A stretch of 64,000 bases of DNA from Stentor roeselii. Lineage: Eukaryota; Ciliophora; Heterotrichea; Heterotrichida; Stentoridae. The notes beneath the pieces are model-generated. The model was not told where the DNA came from. It worked only from the letters and a program-made list of their open reading frames with translations, and ran no database searches. Location: positions 62,001-126,000 of the forward strand of contig RSEH01000011.1 of NCBI GenBank assembly GCA_006503475.1. Reading direction: 5' to 3'. Of the stretch, positions 30,201 through 40,374 are shown piece by piece. Position numbers and translations under genes: made by a program. The first letter of the stretch is position 1. The number at the start of each line of letters is the position of its first letter.

Positions 30201-31304
30201 TCGGATTTCCACGAGGATAGGAAAGTCGATGATTTGGTTTTGTGTGATTTTTTGATGAATTCTTTTAATGGCTTAACTGAAGAACTGATTCAAGGTCTTT
30301 ATACTAGCAAGGATTGCGAAGTACGAAGATGTGAAGAGATGAAAAAGTTATTGTTTTACTTGAACTTAGGGAACTTGTTGCTTTTTTTTATTGTTTTTAT
30401 GGTGATTGTTTTTGTTTCTTACAGACTTCATTTGAGAAACAACCTTATATGGAACAGCTTTATCGGGAAAATGACCAAAATGTACCCTTTAATAAAACAA
30501 CAATTCTCAAGTAGACTTTTCCAGACCCACAACCATTCATTTGAAGACAACCCTTCAAAAGTTTCTAAAAAAAGGGTACTTTTCAACCATAATTTTTTTT
30601 TATCATATTTTCTGATCTCAATTTGTTGTTTTTTCATATCAATTTCAATTTTTATCCTGTTTTACTACAATTTTTACCAAAATATTCACGAAATCCTTGT
30701 TTTTGAAGTAAATTTTATGAATCTGATGACCGTAAGAAGAACTTTATTCGTTCAACTCGCTTACTATACAATGGAATCAATAGTTCAAGAAAACAGTTTA
30801 AGTAGAAAATGTGTAAACATTTCATTAGAATACAACCCGAAGACAAAACTCAAAACAATAAATGAAGACCTTCTCGAAATCAGAAAGATTTTCTTCCAAG
30901 AAAACTACTCAAAAAAACTTCCAGTAATGGCATTTGAGTTAATTTTTGATAAGTTCAAAGCGAATTCGAACTACTTGAAAAAAGGTGTCAATGCTGCTTT
31001 TGCTTATACAAGATCAGAGTCTTTATGGATAGCTTATGCGGATGAAGTCGTTTTTCAAGATATGGAAAAGTATTTCAATGAAGTCATTGAAATGACTAAC
31101 AGCTTCCAAGAAATTAATCAAATTTCGAAAGACTCTTCAAGAAAAACAGCATATGTAGAGTTTCGAAAAGATTTGATGTACTCGGTAATCGTTATTTTCA
31201 CGTCGTGCATTTTGACTGTTTTGGTCTTACTTTACTGGTTTAGAAAAGAGGTAAAGGTTTTGAGGTCTTTTAAGATTCTTTCTCTTTGTGTTAAGGATAT
31301 GTGA
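27300..31304 (+). CDS. TmcB-like multi-TM protein with PAS domain
   Basis: Exons 27300-30170 and 30186-31304 encode 1329 aa. The N-terminal ~330 residues hold several TM segments. A cytosolic tetratricopeptide-like helical part follows (~375-535), ending SPIASYLYGSFLIEVLGKVEEG, a block typical of ciliate tiny-macrocysts (TmcB/C) proteins. A PAS-like sensor lies at ~555-665 (LYVCPNTCNLLETTEEEILGHSI). Further TM segments occupy the C-terminal half, two of them flanking an extracellular helical loop. Such proteins are greatly expanded in ciliates and presumed sensory; their ligands are unknown. The ATG follows ~900 bp of non-coding DNA. A 16-nt GT-AG run at 31301-31316 could extend the end by only a few residues. 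Confidence 0.78.
30171..30185 (+). other. 15-nt intron in TmcB-like gene
   Basis: Sequence gtagaaaatatttag, phase 0, A at position 10. Removal restores a single frame, SQGN to AFRLFSDFHEDRK. Confidence 0.88.
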
Positions 31305-32134
31305 GGTGGTAAATAGTTTATGTTTTGTGAGGATAACTAAATTTAAAGCTTTTATGAGATGTGATTCGAAAGAGATTTCAGATGAATTTTTAGGATTTGG
31401 GTGAAAATGGTAGTTGTACCTTATATCATTGGATAATTAATGGGACATCTGAGGATTCATATTTTGGAGGGATTTTTATGTATTCAATATAATTTGGCTT
31501 CCTGCATGGAATATTCATTCAGTCATCGAATAGTATTTGATAAATAATTGAATTATAAGGAATTTCCATAATCTTTTTATATTACTAACACCCTAACAAT
31601 TTAAATATTTTGAAGTTCTAGCAATTTACTTGTATTTATTATATATTTTTTACTCGGATTGATGAACATCGTGCTTATCTTTTCAATATTTAAAAATATT
31701 TAGTTAAACATTAGATCAAATTAACTAAATTATGTCCAAAAAGGCATATTTTCAGAATCCCGAAAAAATGACTTCCTAAGAAGCTAGATTTGATTTGAAC
31801 CTACTTTATTCGAAACTCATCAAAATCTAAATCAACAAACCTCTTTCTAAAACCTCAATCCCAATAAAATTTAAAATTTAAAAATCTTCAAATCCATCTA
31901 AATTCTAAAATAAACGAATATTATTCTTGAAATTTTGATAATCAAAGGATTTCAAATCAAAAATCCTTAAGCTGATAAATAACGATTGAAAAATCTCAAC
32001 CCTACTTAAAGGTTCGTAAAACATTCTCATTTGACAATTAACCTTTTCAACTTATACTCCAAAATTTCTGGAATATAAAAATTTTATCCTATTCTATATT
32101 TACATTTTATCCTACCATCGATCAAATTTTATAA
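31305..32134. other. Intergenic spacer, no gene seen
   Basis: About 830 bp of AT-rich DNA between two plus-strand genes. Plus-strand composition shifts from G+T-rich (to ~31520) to A+C-rich (31760-32130). No ORF or RNA gene is recognised. Confidence 0.6.
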
Positions 32135-33190
32135 ATGCCTAAAAAAATTTCGCGAAATTCATCCCCCAAAAAAACGAAAAAACCCTCTTCAAAAGGAAAG
32201 AAAGAGCTAAAGAAGCTTTTACCAAGAATCCCCGAGCTAACATCATCAACCAGTAATTTAGAGTTGTTAATGTCAAGAGTAAAGAATGAGCTAAAATCAC
32301 TTCCAAAGCCCTTTCACCATTTACTAAGCCTTTCATTTATCTCATCTCTATTTTCTCTTCAGTTCCCGTCATTGCCGAACCTAGACTCAAAAATCAAGTC
32401 TTATTTGACTCTCCTAATAACAAGAATGATTTCGCGATCATCAGAAGACCCAGAGCTAGACTATTTGACCTCCTCACTAATCTCAGAAATCAAGCCATTG
32501 ATATTCAGCCTAATAAATGAAAAACTTCCTTCCAAGCAGTTTTTTGCCCTTCTGATCTCAACCGAGTTATTCCAGCACTTTCACATAATTCCAACAGAGC
32601 TGGTGATTCAATCAATAGAAAACTTTTTCCTTGAACTGGATCAAGTTTCAAACACAGATTCACTTCCTACTTTGTTTTCTTTGATGACGAGTCCAAAAGC
32701 TCCATTTTTGCCTGTTTATGACCATAAAATCTTCACTTTGGTCTTAGACCTGGACTTGACTCTTGGGTGCTTTGACGGGAATCAGTTTTTGTTAAGACCT
32801 GGAGTTTTAAGCTTCATTGAAAAAATGAGCAAAGTCTTTGAACTTGTCTTGTTCACTGCTGCTGATCAGACCTACTCTGACTGGGCAATGAAAAAAGCTG
32901 ACCCCGGGCAAAGGGTGTTGCTGAGGCTTTACCGACAACATATGAGAAATGGCATTAAAGACTTGCAGGTGCTAGGCAGGGACTTGTCGAAAGTAGTGAT
33001 TATTGATGATCATAAGGAAAATCTCGCAAATCAAATCGAAAATTTGATTCAAATCACGCCTTGGACTGGTAATAAAAATGATGAAGAACTTCCTTGCATG
33101 GCTGAAGCACTTTTAGAACTTGAAGGTCGATGTCTTACTGCTTATCAACTGGTAAACCAAATCAATGTAAATAAATCTCGGTTTAAATAA
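32135..33190 (+). CDS. FCP1/SCP-type HAD phosphatase
   Basis: This 351-aa protein has a basic Ser/Lys N-terminus, a helical middle region (~50-190) of no recognised family, and a C-terminal NIF/FCP1 catalytic domain. The domain has the nucleophile motif LDLDLTL (Asp205, Asp207, Thr209), then RPGVLSFIEKM, LVLFTAADQTYSDW and VVIIDDHKEN. This class dephosphorylates phosphoserine on proteins such as the RNA polymerase II CTD; ciliates have many paralogues and the substrate cannot be told. The next gene starts 1 nt after the TAA. Confidence 0.8.
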   Translation: MPKKISRNSSPKKTKKPSSKGKKELKKLLPRIPELTSSTSNLELLMSRVKNELKSLPKPFHHLLSLSFISSLFSLQFPSLPNLDSKIKSYLTLLITRMISRSSEDPELDYLTSSLISEIKPLIFSLINEKLPSKQFFALLISTELFQHFHIIPTELVIQSIENFFLELDQVSNTDSLPTLFSLMTSPKAPFLPVYDHKIFTLVLDLDLTLGCFDGNQFLLRPGVLSFIEKMSKVFELVLFTAADQTYSDWAMKKADPGQRVLLRLYRQHMRNGIKDLQVLGRDLSKVVIIDDHKENLANQIENLIQITPWTGNKNDEELPCMAEALLELEGRCLTAYQLVNQINVNKSRFK

Positions 33191-33191
33191 T

Positions 33192-35267
33192 ATGGACAAC
33201 TTGACTACCTCCAAAATTTTCAGCTCGAACTTTTTCAAATATGCTGAAGAAGACTTTGAGTTTTCAGTCTCAAGTAAAAAATCTTCTGTTAGGTCTGTTG
33301 ATAGTGAAGACAATCAGTTTAGCTTTTCATTCAATCATGCTGGAAGTGATTCTAAACCTTTGGATTTTCAGAAAGTCGCTGCGGGATTCGGAAGAATTAA
33401 GTGGGTTGTTCAGGAAGTTATGATTGTTGCTTTTAAACGGATTCGAAGTGCTTGTCTTTTGGTTCCTGCTGCTAGGGGATTGGTGTTGATGTTTATGTTG
33501 AAACAGAAGCGCGCTGGTTTTATTAAATGGTATGTGCAGTCTATTAAACTGGCTTCGGAGGTGAGGGTTCAGTCTGCACTTTCGACTGTTTCTCAGTTGA
33601 ACTCTTTTAGTAGACGGTATATATCGTGCTCGTTGATTTTCAACCTTTTTAACAAGAATTTTTTACTTGTAGGTCAAACCCTTTTAAATCGGTTATCAGT
33701 TTCAGTTCCTGATTTAGACTCTTATTCTAAAACCTCAAAATCAAAAACCTCAGCAAAATTACTTCAACAATTCAGAGCAATTGATGACTCTAAAACAACA
33801 GCAAATAATTATATATTCAAAGGCTTATTCTTTCTAGGATCTTTTATCCAAAATAAATCATTTTCATTAAAGAGTCGAACATTCAAATGTTTATCAAATG
33901 ATCTATCCCTTCAACGCCAAGCATTTATCCAAAACACAGACAGATGTATTCAGTTATCCGAGCAGCTATTCCAAGCAAAAGAGTCAAAAGAAAAAGCAGA
34001 ATTCGAAAAAGAAGAAATTTTAGCAGTCCTCGAATCCAAAACTGAAGAACTAAACAAGCTGATGGACGTGGTAGAAGAATACAAAACCTGGAAAGGAAAA
34101 CTAAGTCATCTCGAAAGTTCTTTAAACGAAGAAGTCTCATACTGGAAGAGTCAAACTGCTAAGGTCACATCAGACCTCGACAAGAAAAACAAAGAAATCA
34201 TTGAAGTTTACTCAGACAAAAAGAAAGCAGAAGAAGAATGTCTCAAGGCTTATCGAAATTTAGACGCGGTTCAAAAGGAAAATCGAGATTTAATCAATAT
34301 TTCTAGTAATTCAAAAGAACAGGAATGCGAAAAATGCGAAAGATTTAAACTTGAAATCGCGACTTATGAAGAACTTGTTGAAGAGTTTAAGAAGAATGAG
34401 GAAAAACTTATGAATAATGTCAGAGAACTTCAGGAACTCTTGTCTAGACCTGCTTCTGCTGCTTCGAATGTAAAGGCCAGGGCTAAACAAGGGAAAAAAC
34501 CTGTTAAAAGGACTTTGGAACTTGAAAAACAATCGATTACTGAAAATGAAACTCAACTTGCGGTTGAAATTGTGAATTTAAATAAAAGTCTTACCAAGTT
34601 TAAACATGAAAATAAAACTTTGGGTGAAATACTCAAAAAGTGCCAAGTGGAAAGAGATGAACTTAAAAGGTTGATGATTGGAAAAGATGAAGCTTTGAAT
34701 AGACTAAGAAAGGAAAATGAACAGCTCTGCCTTTCCTTATCAACTGATCACTACAAATCCGTTCATAAACTCGAGCACGCCCATTCACAAACCGAGCAAA
34801 AAATCCTGAAGCTCCAAAACGACTTATCCGATCAAATCAAAGCCAACGACGACCTTCGCCAAGATTTAAAATCTTCCACTTCAAAAATCCAAGATCTCCA
34901 ATCCGAACTCCAAATCATCCAAACAACAAAAACCTCTTCAAAAGACCACGAAAAACTTTCAGAAACTCTTCAAAACCTTCAAGTTCAATTTTTAAAGTTA
35001 AAAGAAATGTCAGACAAGCAGATCCAAACAATAGAAAGTCTGAAACAAGACAACTTCCAACTAATGCAAAGCGTTGAAAGTTTTAAGTCCTTAGCTCGAA
35101 GTAACAAGCTTCACGCAGACAAAGCATCAAGCGACGCAGAGACTTATTCAAACTTAATAAAAAAGATGGAAAGTGAATTACTTCAAATGGCCTACGCGAA
35201 AGACTCAGCAGAAAAAGAAGCAAATTCTCTGAAGTCCCATTTAATGAAACTATTATCAAAGTCCTGA
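33192..35267 (+). CDS. Long coiled-coil protein
   Basis: This 691-aa protein has an acidic/Ser N-terminus (1-60), then a basic helical and aromatic stretch (~65-235; RAGFIKWYVQSIK, RRYISCSLIFNLF) reminiscent of Sfi1-type segments but without clear repeats. An almost continuous coiled coil follows from ~240 to 691, broken at a Cys pair (ECEKCERF) and a basic linker (KARAKQGKKPVKR). Centrosomal or cytoskeletal scaffolding is inferred from composition only. The ATG comes 1 nt after the previous stop, in a different frame, with no 15-nt intron that would fuse them. It ends 9 bp from convergent VPS8. Confidence 0.65.
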   Translation: MDNLTTSKIFSSNFFKYAEEDFEFSVSSKKSSVRSVDSEDNQFSFSFNHAGSDSKPLDFQKVAAGFGRIKWVVQEVMIVAFKRIRSACLLVPAARGLVLMFMLKQKRAGFIKWYVQSIKLASEVRVQSALSTVSQLNSFSRRYISCSLIFNLFNKNFLLVGQTLLNRLSVSVPDLDSYSKTSKSKTSAKLLQQFRAIDDSKTTANNYIFKGLFFLGSFIQNKSFSLKSRTFKCLSNDLSLQRQAFIQNTDRCIQLSEQLFQAKESKEKAEFEKEEILAVLESKTEELNKLMDVVEEYKTWKGKLSHLESSLNEEVSYWKSQTAKVTSDLDKKNKEIIEVYSDKKKAEEECLKAYRNLDAVQKENRDLINISSNSKEQECEKCERFKLEIATYEELVEEFKKNEEKLMNNVRELQELLSRPASAASNVKARAKQGKKPVKRTLELEKQSITENETQLAVEIVNLNKSLTKFKHENKTLGEILKKCQVERDELKRLMIGKDEALNRLRKENEQLCLSLSTDHYKSVHKLEHAHSQTEQKILKLQNDLSDQIKANDDLRQDLKSSTSKIQDLQSELQIIQTTKTSSKDHEKLSETLQNLQVQFLKLKEMSDKQIQTIESLKQDNFQLMQSVESFKSLARSNKLHADKASSDAETYSNLIKKMESELLQMAYAKDSAEKEANSLKSHLMKLLSKS

Positions 35268-35276
35268 TAATTAACA

Positions 35277-38200
35277 TTAATTAGCTTTGTGTTCCAAAAA
35301 CAGTCCTTGCCTTTGCTCGTTTCTTAAACAAACTTCGCATACTTTTCTTTTCAGGCACCTGGAGTGAAAAACATGTCCACAAACAAATAAAACAAATTTT
35401 TCTCCCTTGTTTTTCAACAGGTCATCTGAAACTATCGCCTGTGAACAGGCAGCGCAGCAGAGTCGCTTTGAAGTAACACCTTTGCTTTTAAGTACCAGCA
35501 ACTGCCGGGTCATGTATTTGATGTCGCTGCAGAGAAGGTCAATCGCTTTTTTTATTATGTTCTTTTGGTAGGAAAACCTTGAAAGGACTCCAATGAAATT
35601 CGCTTTGAAGTACTTAAAAGGAATATTTCCAAAGCGAGTGACGATAAATGAGATAATTCTTAGAATGTCGACTGAGTCTATCATATGCTCAATTGTTTGT
35701 TTTATGCCTGATTGAATACAAGCTTCCAGCTCCATGTGAGTCGCGAAGTGCCCTGCAAGGTCGATGTAAGTTTCAAGAGTTCTTCCAAGAAGACAAAACC
35801 AATGATCCTCGATTTCATTTTCATCAAGTCTTCCTGAATTTCTAACACAAAGAGCTACTGAGGAGCTGATTTCTTGTAAAATTTCAGAATAAATCAATTT
35901 TTCGTAGTTTTTTAAACCTTTTTGGATTTCTTTCTTTTTGCTCTCGATCATTGATAAGTGGAGTTCTAATGCGTTTTTTATTGCTCCTAGTCGCTCGTAG
36001 AGAAAGGCGGAGGCTTCGATTATGGAATAACTGAGACATACTGCCAGACACTCGTCGAGTGAGTAGTCTTCTCGGGACTTTAAAAAGGGAAGGACTTGGC
36101 TTTGGCTGTACTCACAAAGAAGCTTCACGTAAAGGACTATGAGCTTTTCTTCGATTACTTCTTTGCCTGGAGATTTTAGGAGTTCACCGAGGTACTTCAT
36201 TTGGAGCTTCGGGGCATTGTCGAGTTTATGGACGATTGCTAGTTGCTCGTTGTGGAACCAGTCTCGAACGATTTTAGCAGTTTTGTCACTGTCGATGTCT
36301 ACTAAAAAGTTTAGACTTTCGATTACTTGGCTTTTTAAACTTTCTAGACTGTCTCCGGAAAGTGAGGAGAGACTGGAGGTTAACCAGTCGAAGACTTTTA
36401 ATTGGGCTTGAACACTGCTGCATTGAAGAAAAGTAGTGAAACATTTGGCGTAATCATGCTTCAGTTCCAATAAATGCACTAGAACCTCCGTATAAGCCGA
36501 GTTAACCGCAATTTTATGCAAGTCTTCCAGTTCCTGATTTGAAAAATCATCATAATTTTTAATAATTTCAAGCAAAAGAAATGACTTCTGTTCAATCTGG
36601 TAATCAAATTCCGTCATTATTTTATTTGAATTCTGGTTCAATGCAATAAAATTCTGTATAGTCGCCGGGTCCACTGTTTTAATATTTTGCAGATCATGAT
36701 AAGGTTTCATCAGATGGTTCAAAACTTTTATTGCGAGTGACTTGCTGACGATATCTGAATATTTCATTTCAGGTTTCTTGATATCGACGCTTTTTGAAGG
36801 GAACCTTTGGCAAAGCCTTGCAAGAAAAATTGAGAAATAATGAAAAGCGTCGTTGTTGCAGGCAGATTCTAGTTTATTCACAAGTTTCACTACTGAGACT
36901 GACTTGTTCGTGTTCAAGACTTGGCTTGGTTGAAGGTCTTGGAAGAAGATCCAGATGACTTTTAAAGTTGAGTTCGCATCAATTATTAAAAGATTCTCGA
37001 GAAGGTCTCCTTCGGTTAGCTTGATAAGCACCTGGATAAGAACTTTCGACCATTCTTCTGTTCGGATGAAACTTTTAGGAAACTTCTGACCTTTGATGCA
37101 CAACTTTAAAAACCAGAGGAGTTGATAAGCCATGAACTTTTGAGTGTCTCCTTTGTTTTTTCTGAGAAGGGTGTTGAAAAAATCGATTGTTTTGTCGATT
37201 TGAAGGTTCCAGAGGGAGACGTAAGCATGAGCCAGTGTGAGTTCATATTCTTCACAAACTGGATAAATAAACTGAGGATCAAGACAAGCATGATTCAAAT
37301 GCATAACAAGTTTTTCCACCATAGTAACTTTTTTATTCGCCAGGTAAAAAGAAAGAATTTTCCCCAAGTTAACAGTAGGAATAGAAGTAATTTCTTCATG
37401 TATCACAAAAGGTTCAATAATTTCAATAAACATCTTCAAGTTCTCCCTTCCATCGCCCTCATCAATAAAATAATCAAAAAAGAAGTTAAAAAGAAAATCC
37501 GTGCTTTCAATCCCAACACAAAACTCAATCGTATTAGAAATTTTGAAGTCCCACGAGATATTCGGCGCTTTGACATACTGTTCAATAACCTGTTCAAAAG
37601 TTTCCTTAAACTCACTTTTACTATGCGGCAAGTTATAAGCCTTGCAGCCTTTTCCCTGATAAAAGTCCATTCCAACACAAAGTGCAGTGATCCAGTCTCC
37701 ATTTTTACTTAATTCCAAAACACATTCTTTCCAATTAATCACTCTTCCCTTATGCAGCTGTTTATTTCCCAATATAAAAACAGTAGAGTCCATACACTGA
37801 ATCGTGTTATGATAAGTATTTTTTTCCTTGCTACTCGAATCTTTAATATACGCCTGAGCTGCGATGTCCCTAGTCACAAAAATTTCTTCCAAGACCGCAT
37901 TTTTACTTTCAGGCCTGGTGAAGTTCCTAGTCGATAAAATAAGCACATCACGGGTGTTGATCACTGCACAGAGTAAATCAAAACTCAGAAGATGCACACT
38001 TTTAATCTCTGCATCCATCTCATAAGACGCTAGAAGTTGAATACCTTCAGGAGAGGCTGACTTGACTTTATAAAGATAAATACGAGTCCCCCAGGCAATT
38101 GACAAGATAGGGTCAATCGGCTGGTCTTCCCCTGGACCTGAGGCGATTTTAATGGAAATACTCGGAAGAAAGCCTTCTGAAACTTCTTCAGGCCTTTCAA

Positions 38201-38963
38201 TTCCCATTAAAATAGTAAAGTCCGGCTCTAGAGAGTAAAGAAGAATGCGGTCCACACAGGCCATGACCACCACAATCGAAGAATCCGTCGGGTGAGGCCA
38301 GTTCGGGTCTGAAAACAACGGCTGAATGCTTATCACTTGTCCTGCTTCTCCCGTTAAAATCGTATTTGAACTGATCTGAGTCGATAAAAAACTCTTCCCA
38401 TATTCAATAGTCGCAACTTTCCCTGAAAGGTCAGCAGCGATGATGTTATTTTTATTATGTTTCCAGAACTTACAGGAAACTACTGCATAACCAAAAAGAT
38501 TTCCAGAACTTTTCACACAGTTTCCAGATCTCAAGTCCCATAGTGAGACCTGTCCTCCGTAGTACCCGGCAGCAGCCCATTGTTCATCATCAGAAACATC
38601 GACAGAAGCGACACTTCCAAAGTTTTTCTGTTTAAGGACTTTTATTTCAGACCCGTCATGGCCGAAGACGCTGATATTGCCTGAGTTAGTCCCTACAACA
38701 ATCATATGTTTCGAACTGGTGACACATGTGGGAAAACCGGCAGTTGTAGAGGTTTGTTGAATTTTAGATGAAATCATTTTCAGTTCTTCAAATTTCATCA
38801 CTGGGAGCTTGTTAGTTGATAAAAGTCTTTTGGACTCTAGAGACTTTTTGAAAGTCGTGTCGTTTTTTGAGTAGATGTCTTGAAAGTGCTTGTTGATTAA
38901 CTCGATTGGGTCGACTTGTTCTTTGGAAGTCGCGTCCTGGTCGATTGAAGGGTTTTCCATCAT
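35277..38963 (-). CDS. VPS8: VPS8, CORVET tethering complex subunit
   Basis: This 1228-aa intronless protein has an N-terminal beta-propeller (residues ~70-340; SVASVDVSDDEQWAAAGYYGGQVSLWDLRSG is split between two blades) and a long alpha-solenoid. A C-terminal RING finger follows (CCAACSQAI, FVCGHVFHSRCL, CEVC). This order and length fit VPS8, the Rab5-binding subunit of the endosomal CORVET tether; ciliates have expanded VPS8 paralogues, some acting in secretory-granule biogenesis. Which paralogue this is cannot be decided here. Two consecutive ATGs begin the frame (MMENP). The start is 13 bp from that of divergent CEP19. Confidence 0.88.
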   Translation of the reverse strand: MMENPSIDQDATSKEQVDPIELINKHFQDIYSKNDTTFKKSLESKRLLSTNKLPVMKFEELKMISSKIQQTSTTAGFPTCVTSSKHMIVVGTNSGNISVFGHDGSEIKVLKQKNFGSVASVDVSDDEQWAAAGYYGGQVSLWDLRSGNCVKSSGNLFGYAVVSCKFWKHNKNNIIAADLSGKVATIEYGKSFLSTQISSNTILTGEAGQVISIQPLFSDPNWPHPTDSSIVVVMACVDRILLYSLEPDFTILMGIERPEEVSEGFLPSISIKIASGPGEDQPIDPILSIAWGTRIYLYKVKSASPEGIQLLASYEMDAEIKSVHLLSFDLLCAVINTRDVLILSTRNFTRPESKNAVLEEIFVTRDIAAQAYIKDSSSKEKNTYHNTIQCMDSTVFILGNKQLHKGRVINWKECVLELSKNGDWITALCVGMDFYQGKGCKAYNLPHSKSEFKETFEQVIEQYVKAPNISWDFKISNTIEFCVGIESTDFLFNFFFDYFIDEGDGRENLKMFIEIIEPFVIHEEITSIPTVNLGKILSFYLANKKVTMVEKLVMHLNHACLDPQFIYPVCEEYELTLAHAYVSLWNLQIDKTIDFFNTLLRKNKGDTQKFMAYQLLWFLKLCIKGQKFPKSFIRTEEWSKVLIQVLIKLTEGDLLENLLIIDANSTLKVIWIFFQDLQPSQVLNTNKSVSVVKLVNKLESACNNDAFHYFSIFLARLCQRFPSKSVDIKKPEMKYSDIVSKSLAIKVLNHLMKPYHDLQNIKTVDPATIQNFIALNQNSNKIMTEFDYQIEQKSFLLLEIIKNYDDFSNQELEDLHKIAVNSAYTEVLVHLLELKHDYAKCFTTFLQCSSVQAQLKVFDWLTSSLSSLSGDSLESLKSQVIESLNFLVDIDSDKTAKIVRDWFHNEQLAIVHKLDNAPKLQMKYLGELLKSPGKEVIEEKLIVLYVKLLCEYSQSQVLPFLKSREDYSLDECLAVCLSYSIIEASAFLYERLGAIKNALELHLSMIESKKKEIQKGLKNYEKLIYSEILQEISSSVALCVRNSGRLDENEIEDHWFCLLGRTLETYIDLAGHFATHMELEACIQSGIKQTIEHMIDSVDILRIISFIVTRFGNIPFKYFKANFIGVLSRFSYQKNIIKKAIDLLCSDIKYMTRQLLVLKSKGVTSKRLCCAACSQAIVSDDLLKNKGEKFVLFVCGHVFHSRCLKRKVCEVCLRNEQRQGLFLEHKAN

Positions 38964-38976
38964 TTATAAGAATAAT

Positions 38977-39408
38977 ATGGACCGCATCGAACCTTTGCAA
39001 GTTGCCTGCAAGTTTAACCCGCCGAAGCTGGGAATTGTTTATCGTCTTAACCAAACTCGATATATTCATGAGTTTCATCTCGCACCTGAGAGTCTTAATG
39101 AAAGTAGTGACGCGCTCATTGAAGCTCTTTATTCTAACTTCCCGGTTTACTTCAGGAATATCAACCCTGATCAGGTAAAAAAACTTCTGGATAAGATGAA
39201 AGCGAAACAAAAACCTGGACTTGGAAGGTTTTCTAAACCACAGATGCTGAATATGCAGAAAAGTCCTGAGGATCTTAGGAAGTTTAATCAGTTTATTGAT
39301 GATGCTGATCTTTATAGTGGGGAAGAGGGAAGCTCTGATAATATTGACTTTAATGATGTCGATAGGGATATGGACCAGGATGAGGATTATAGTGATGAAG
39401 GGTTTTAA
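38977..39408 (+). CDS. CEP19: CEP19-like centriolar protein
   Basis: This 143-aa protein opens with ACKFNPPKLGIVYR, resembling the CEP19 N-terminal signature (FxPPxxxxxY). A basic helical part with LxxLLDKMK follows, then an acidic Asp/Glu-rich tail, as in the family (human CEP19 is ~163 aa). CEP19 sits at the mother centriole/basal body and recruits RABL2 and IFT machinery for ciliogenesis. The frame is open upstream but the first ATG is 38977. It is divergent from VPS8 with a 13-bp gap, so the promoters overlap coding DNA. Confidence 0.72.
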   Translation: MDRIEPLQVACKFNPPKLGIVYRLNQTRYIHEFHLAPESLNESSDALIEALYSNFPVYFRNINPDQVKKLLDKMKAKQKPGLGRFSKPQMLNMQKSPEDLRKFNQFIDDADLYSGEEGSSDNIDFNDVDRDMDQDEDYSDEGF

Positions 39409-40203
39409 TTTGAATTATTTTAGGAATTTTGGAGGGGTTTTAAGTTTTCGAAATTTTTAAAATTTTGGGGGTTTTTGGGTTGGATTTGTGGGGTGGATTG
39501 TTTTGTAGGAGAGTGGTTATTGAATAGTGAAGGATTATGAAAATCGATTTGATTTTTGTTCGAGGATTTAGTGAAGCTAAACTTTGTGTTTATAAGTTTA
39601 TATATTTGGGTGATTGGAGAAGTTCATAATAGAAAACATTTCAATTTTTTTTAGGTTTATTAAAGAAAGTGGTTATGGTAGTATATTAAGAAGGGAAAAT
39701 TTATAGATATAAGATTAGTGTTATGGAAAATAAGTTTTTATTTCAAAAATAGTTATAAACATAAGTACATCTCATTTAAATAGACTTTTTGGATTTAATT
39801 AAAAATGACTAAATTGATTTAAAATACAACTTTTTTATAGAAGGATTTCTTAGTTAATTATATTTTTCTATATAAGCTTATTAAAATTTCTTGAACTTGG
39901 TGAATGTCGAAAGGTTGCGATTAAGATTAATGCACTTCAAACTGGAAGACTTAAACATAGTATACTTCAAAAATATATTATTTGATTCAAATCAAATGAG
40001 AATGCTTTGCATTCTCATCTTAAGAATTCTCTTGGTTTTAATCACTCCAGTTCAGAAATCGTTTAATTTTAAGTTTTTAATCTTCAAATAAAACATAAAT
40101 AATCCTAACAAGCTATATAGTCAAGTAGAAGGTAATGTTTTAAACACTTCTAGCTTTCACAGCTAGGATTATATAAAAAATTTACTTTAAATAAACTTTC
40201 TAA
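39409..40203. other. Intergenic region before the SDR array
   Basis: AT-rich spacer. It is strongly G+T-rich on the plus strand just after the CEP19 stop (46 of 60 bases at 39421-39480). It holds a perfect 10-bp hairpin at 39996-40018. A short open stretch around 39891-40091 lacks an ATG and resembles nothing known. Confidence 0.55.
39996..40018. repeat. Perfect inverted repeat (10-bp stem, 3-nt loop)
   Basis: The arms are atgagaatgc and gcattctcat, separated by ttt. It lies in non-coding DNA ~200 bp before the tandem array. It could be a transcript hairpin, a protein-binding palindrome or a transposon-end remnant; no partner copy was seen in the window. Confidence 0.7.
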
Positions 40204-40317
40204 AGAATCTTTCATAAATCATTCTCCAAAAAAAAACCAAATAACTAAAAATCACAAAAATCCTAAATTAACTCCCGATTGAATAAAAATTTCATCTAAA
40301 AAAATCCTAAAATTTGA

Positions 40318-40325
40318 TGACGTCA
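40318..40325. promoter_or_regulatory. CRE-like palindrome upstream of SDR copy 1
   Basis: TGACGTCA, the full bZIP (CREB/ATF) site, lies 50 bp before the ATG within a conserved block (aaaatttgatgacgtcacta) shared by all three units. A regulatory role is inferred from conservation while nearby bases vary. Confidence 0.45.
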
Positions 40326-40374
40326 CTAAATAAAGATAAATCTCCATATAAGTTGAAAAAATTACACGTAATAA

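Noticed and set aside
31301-31316. 16-nt GT-AG run overlapping the stop of the TmcB-like gene
   Set aside because: Splicing it would add only a few residues before another stop, and no conserved motif is gained.
39891-40091. Short open stretch before the SDR array
   Set aside because: It begins at TTG, is hydrophobic low-complexity and shares nothing with known families.
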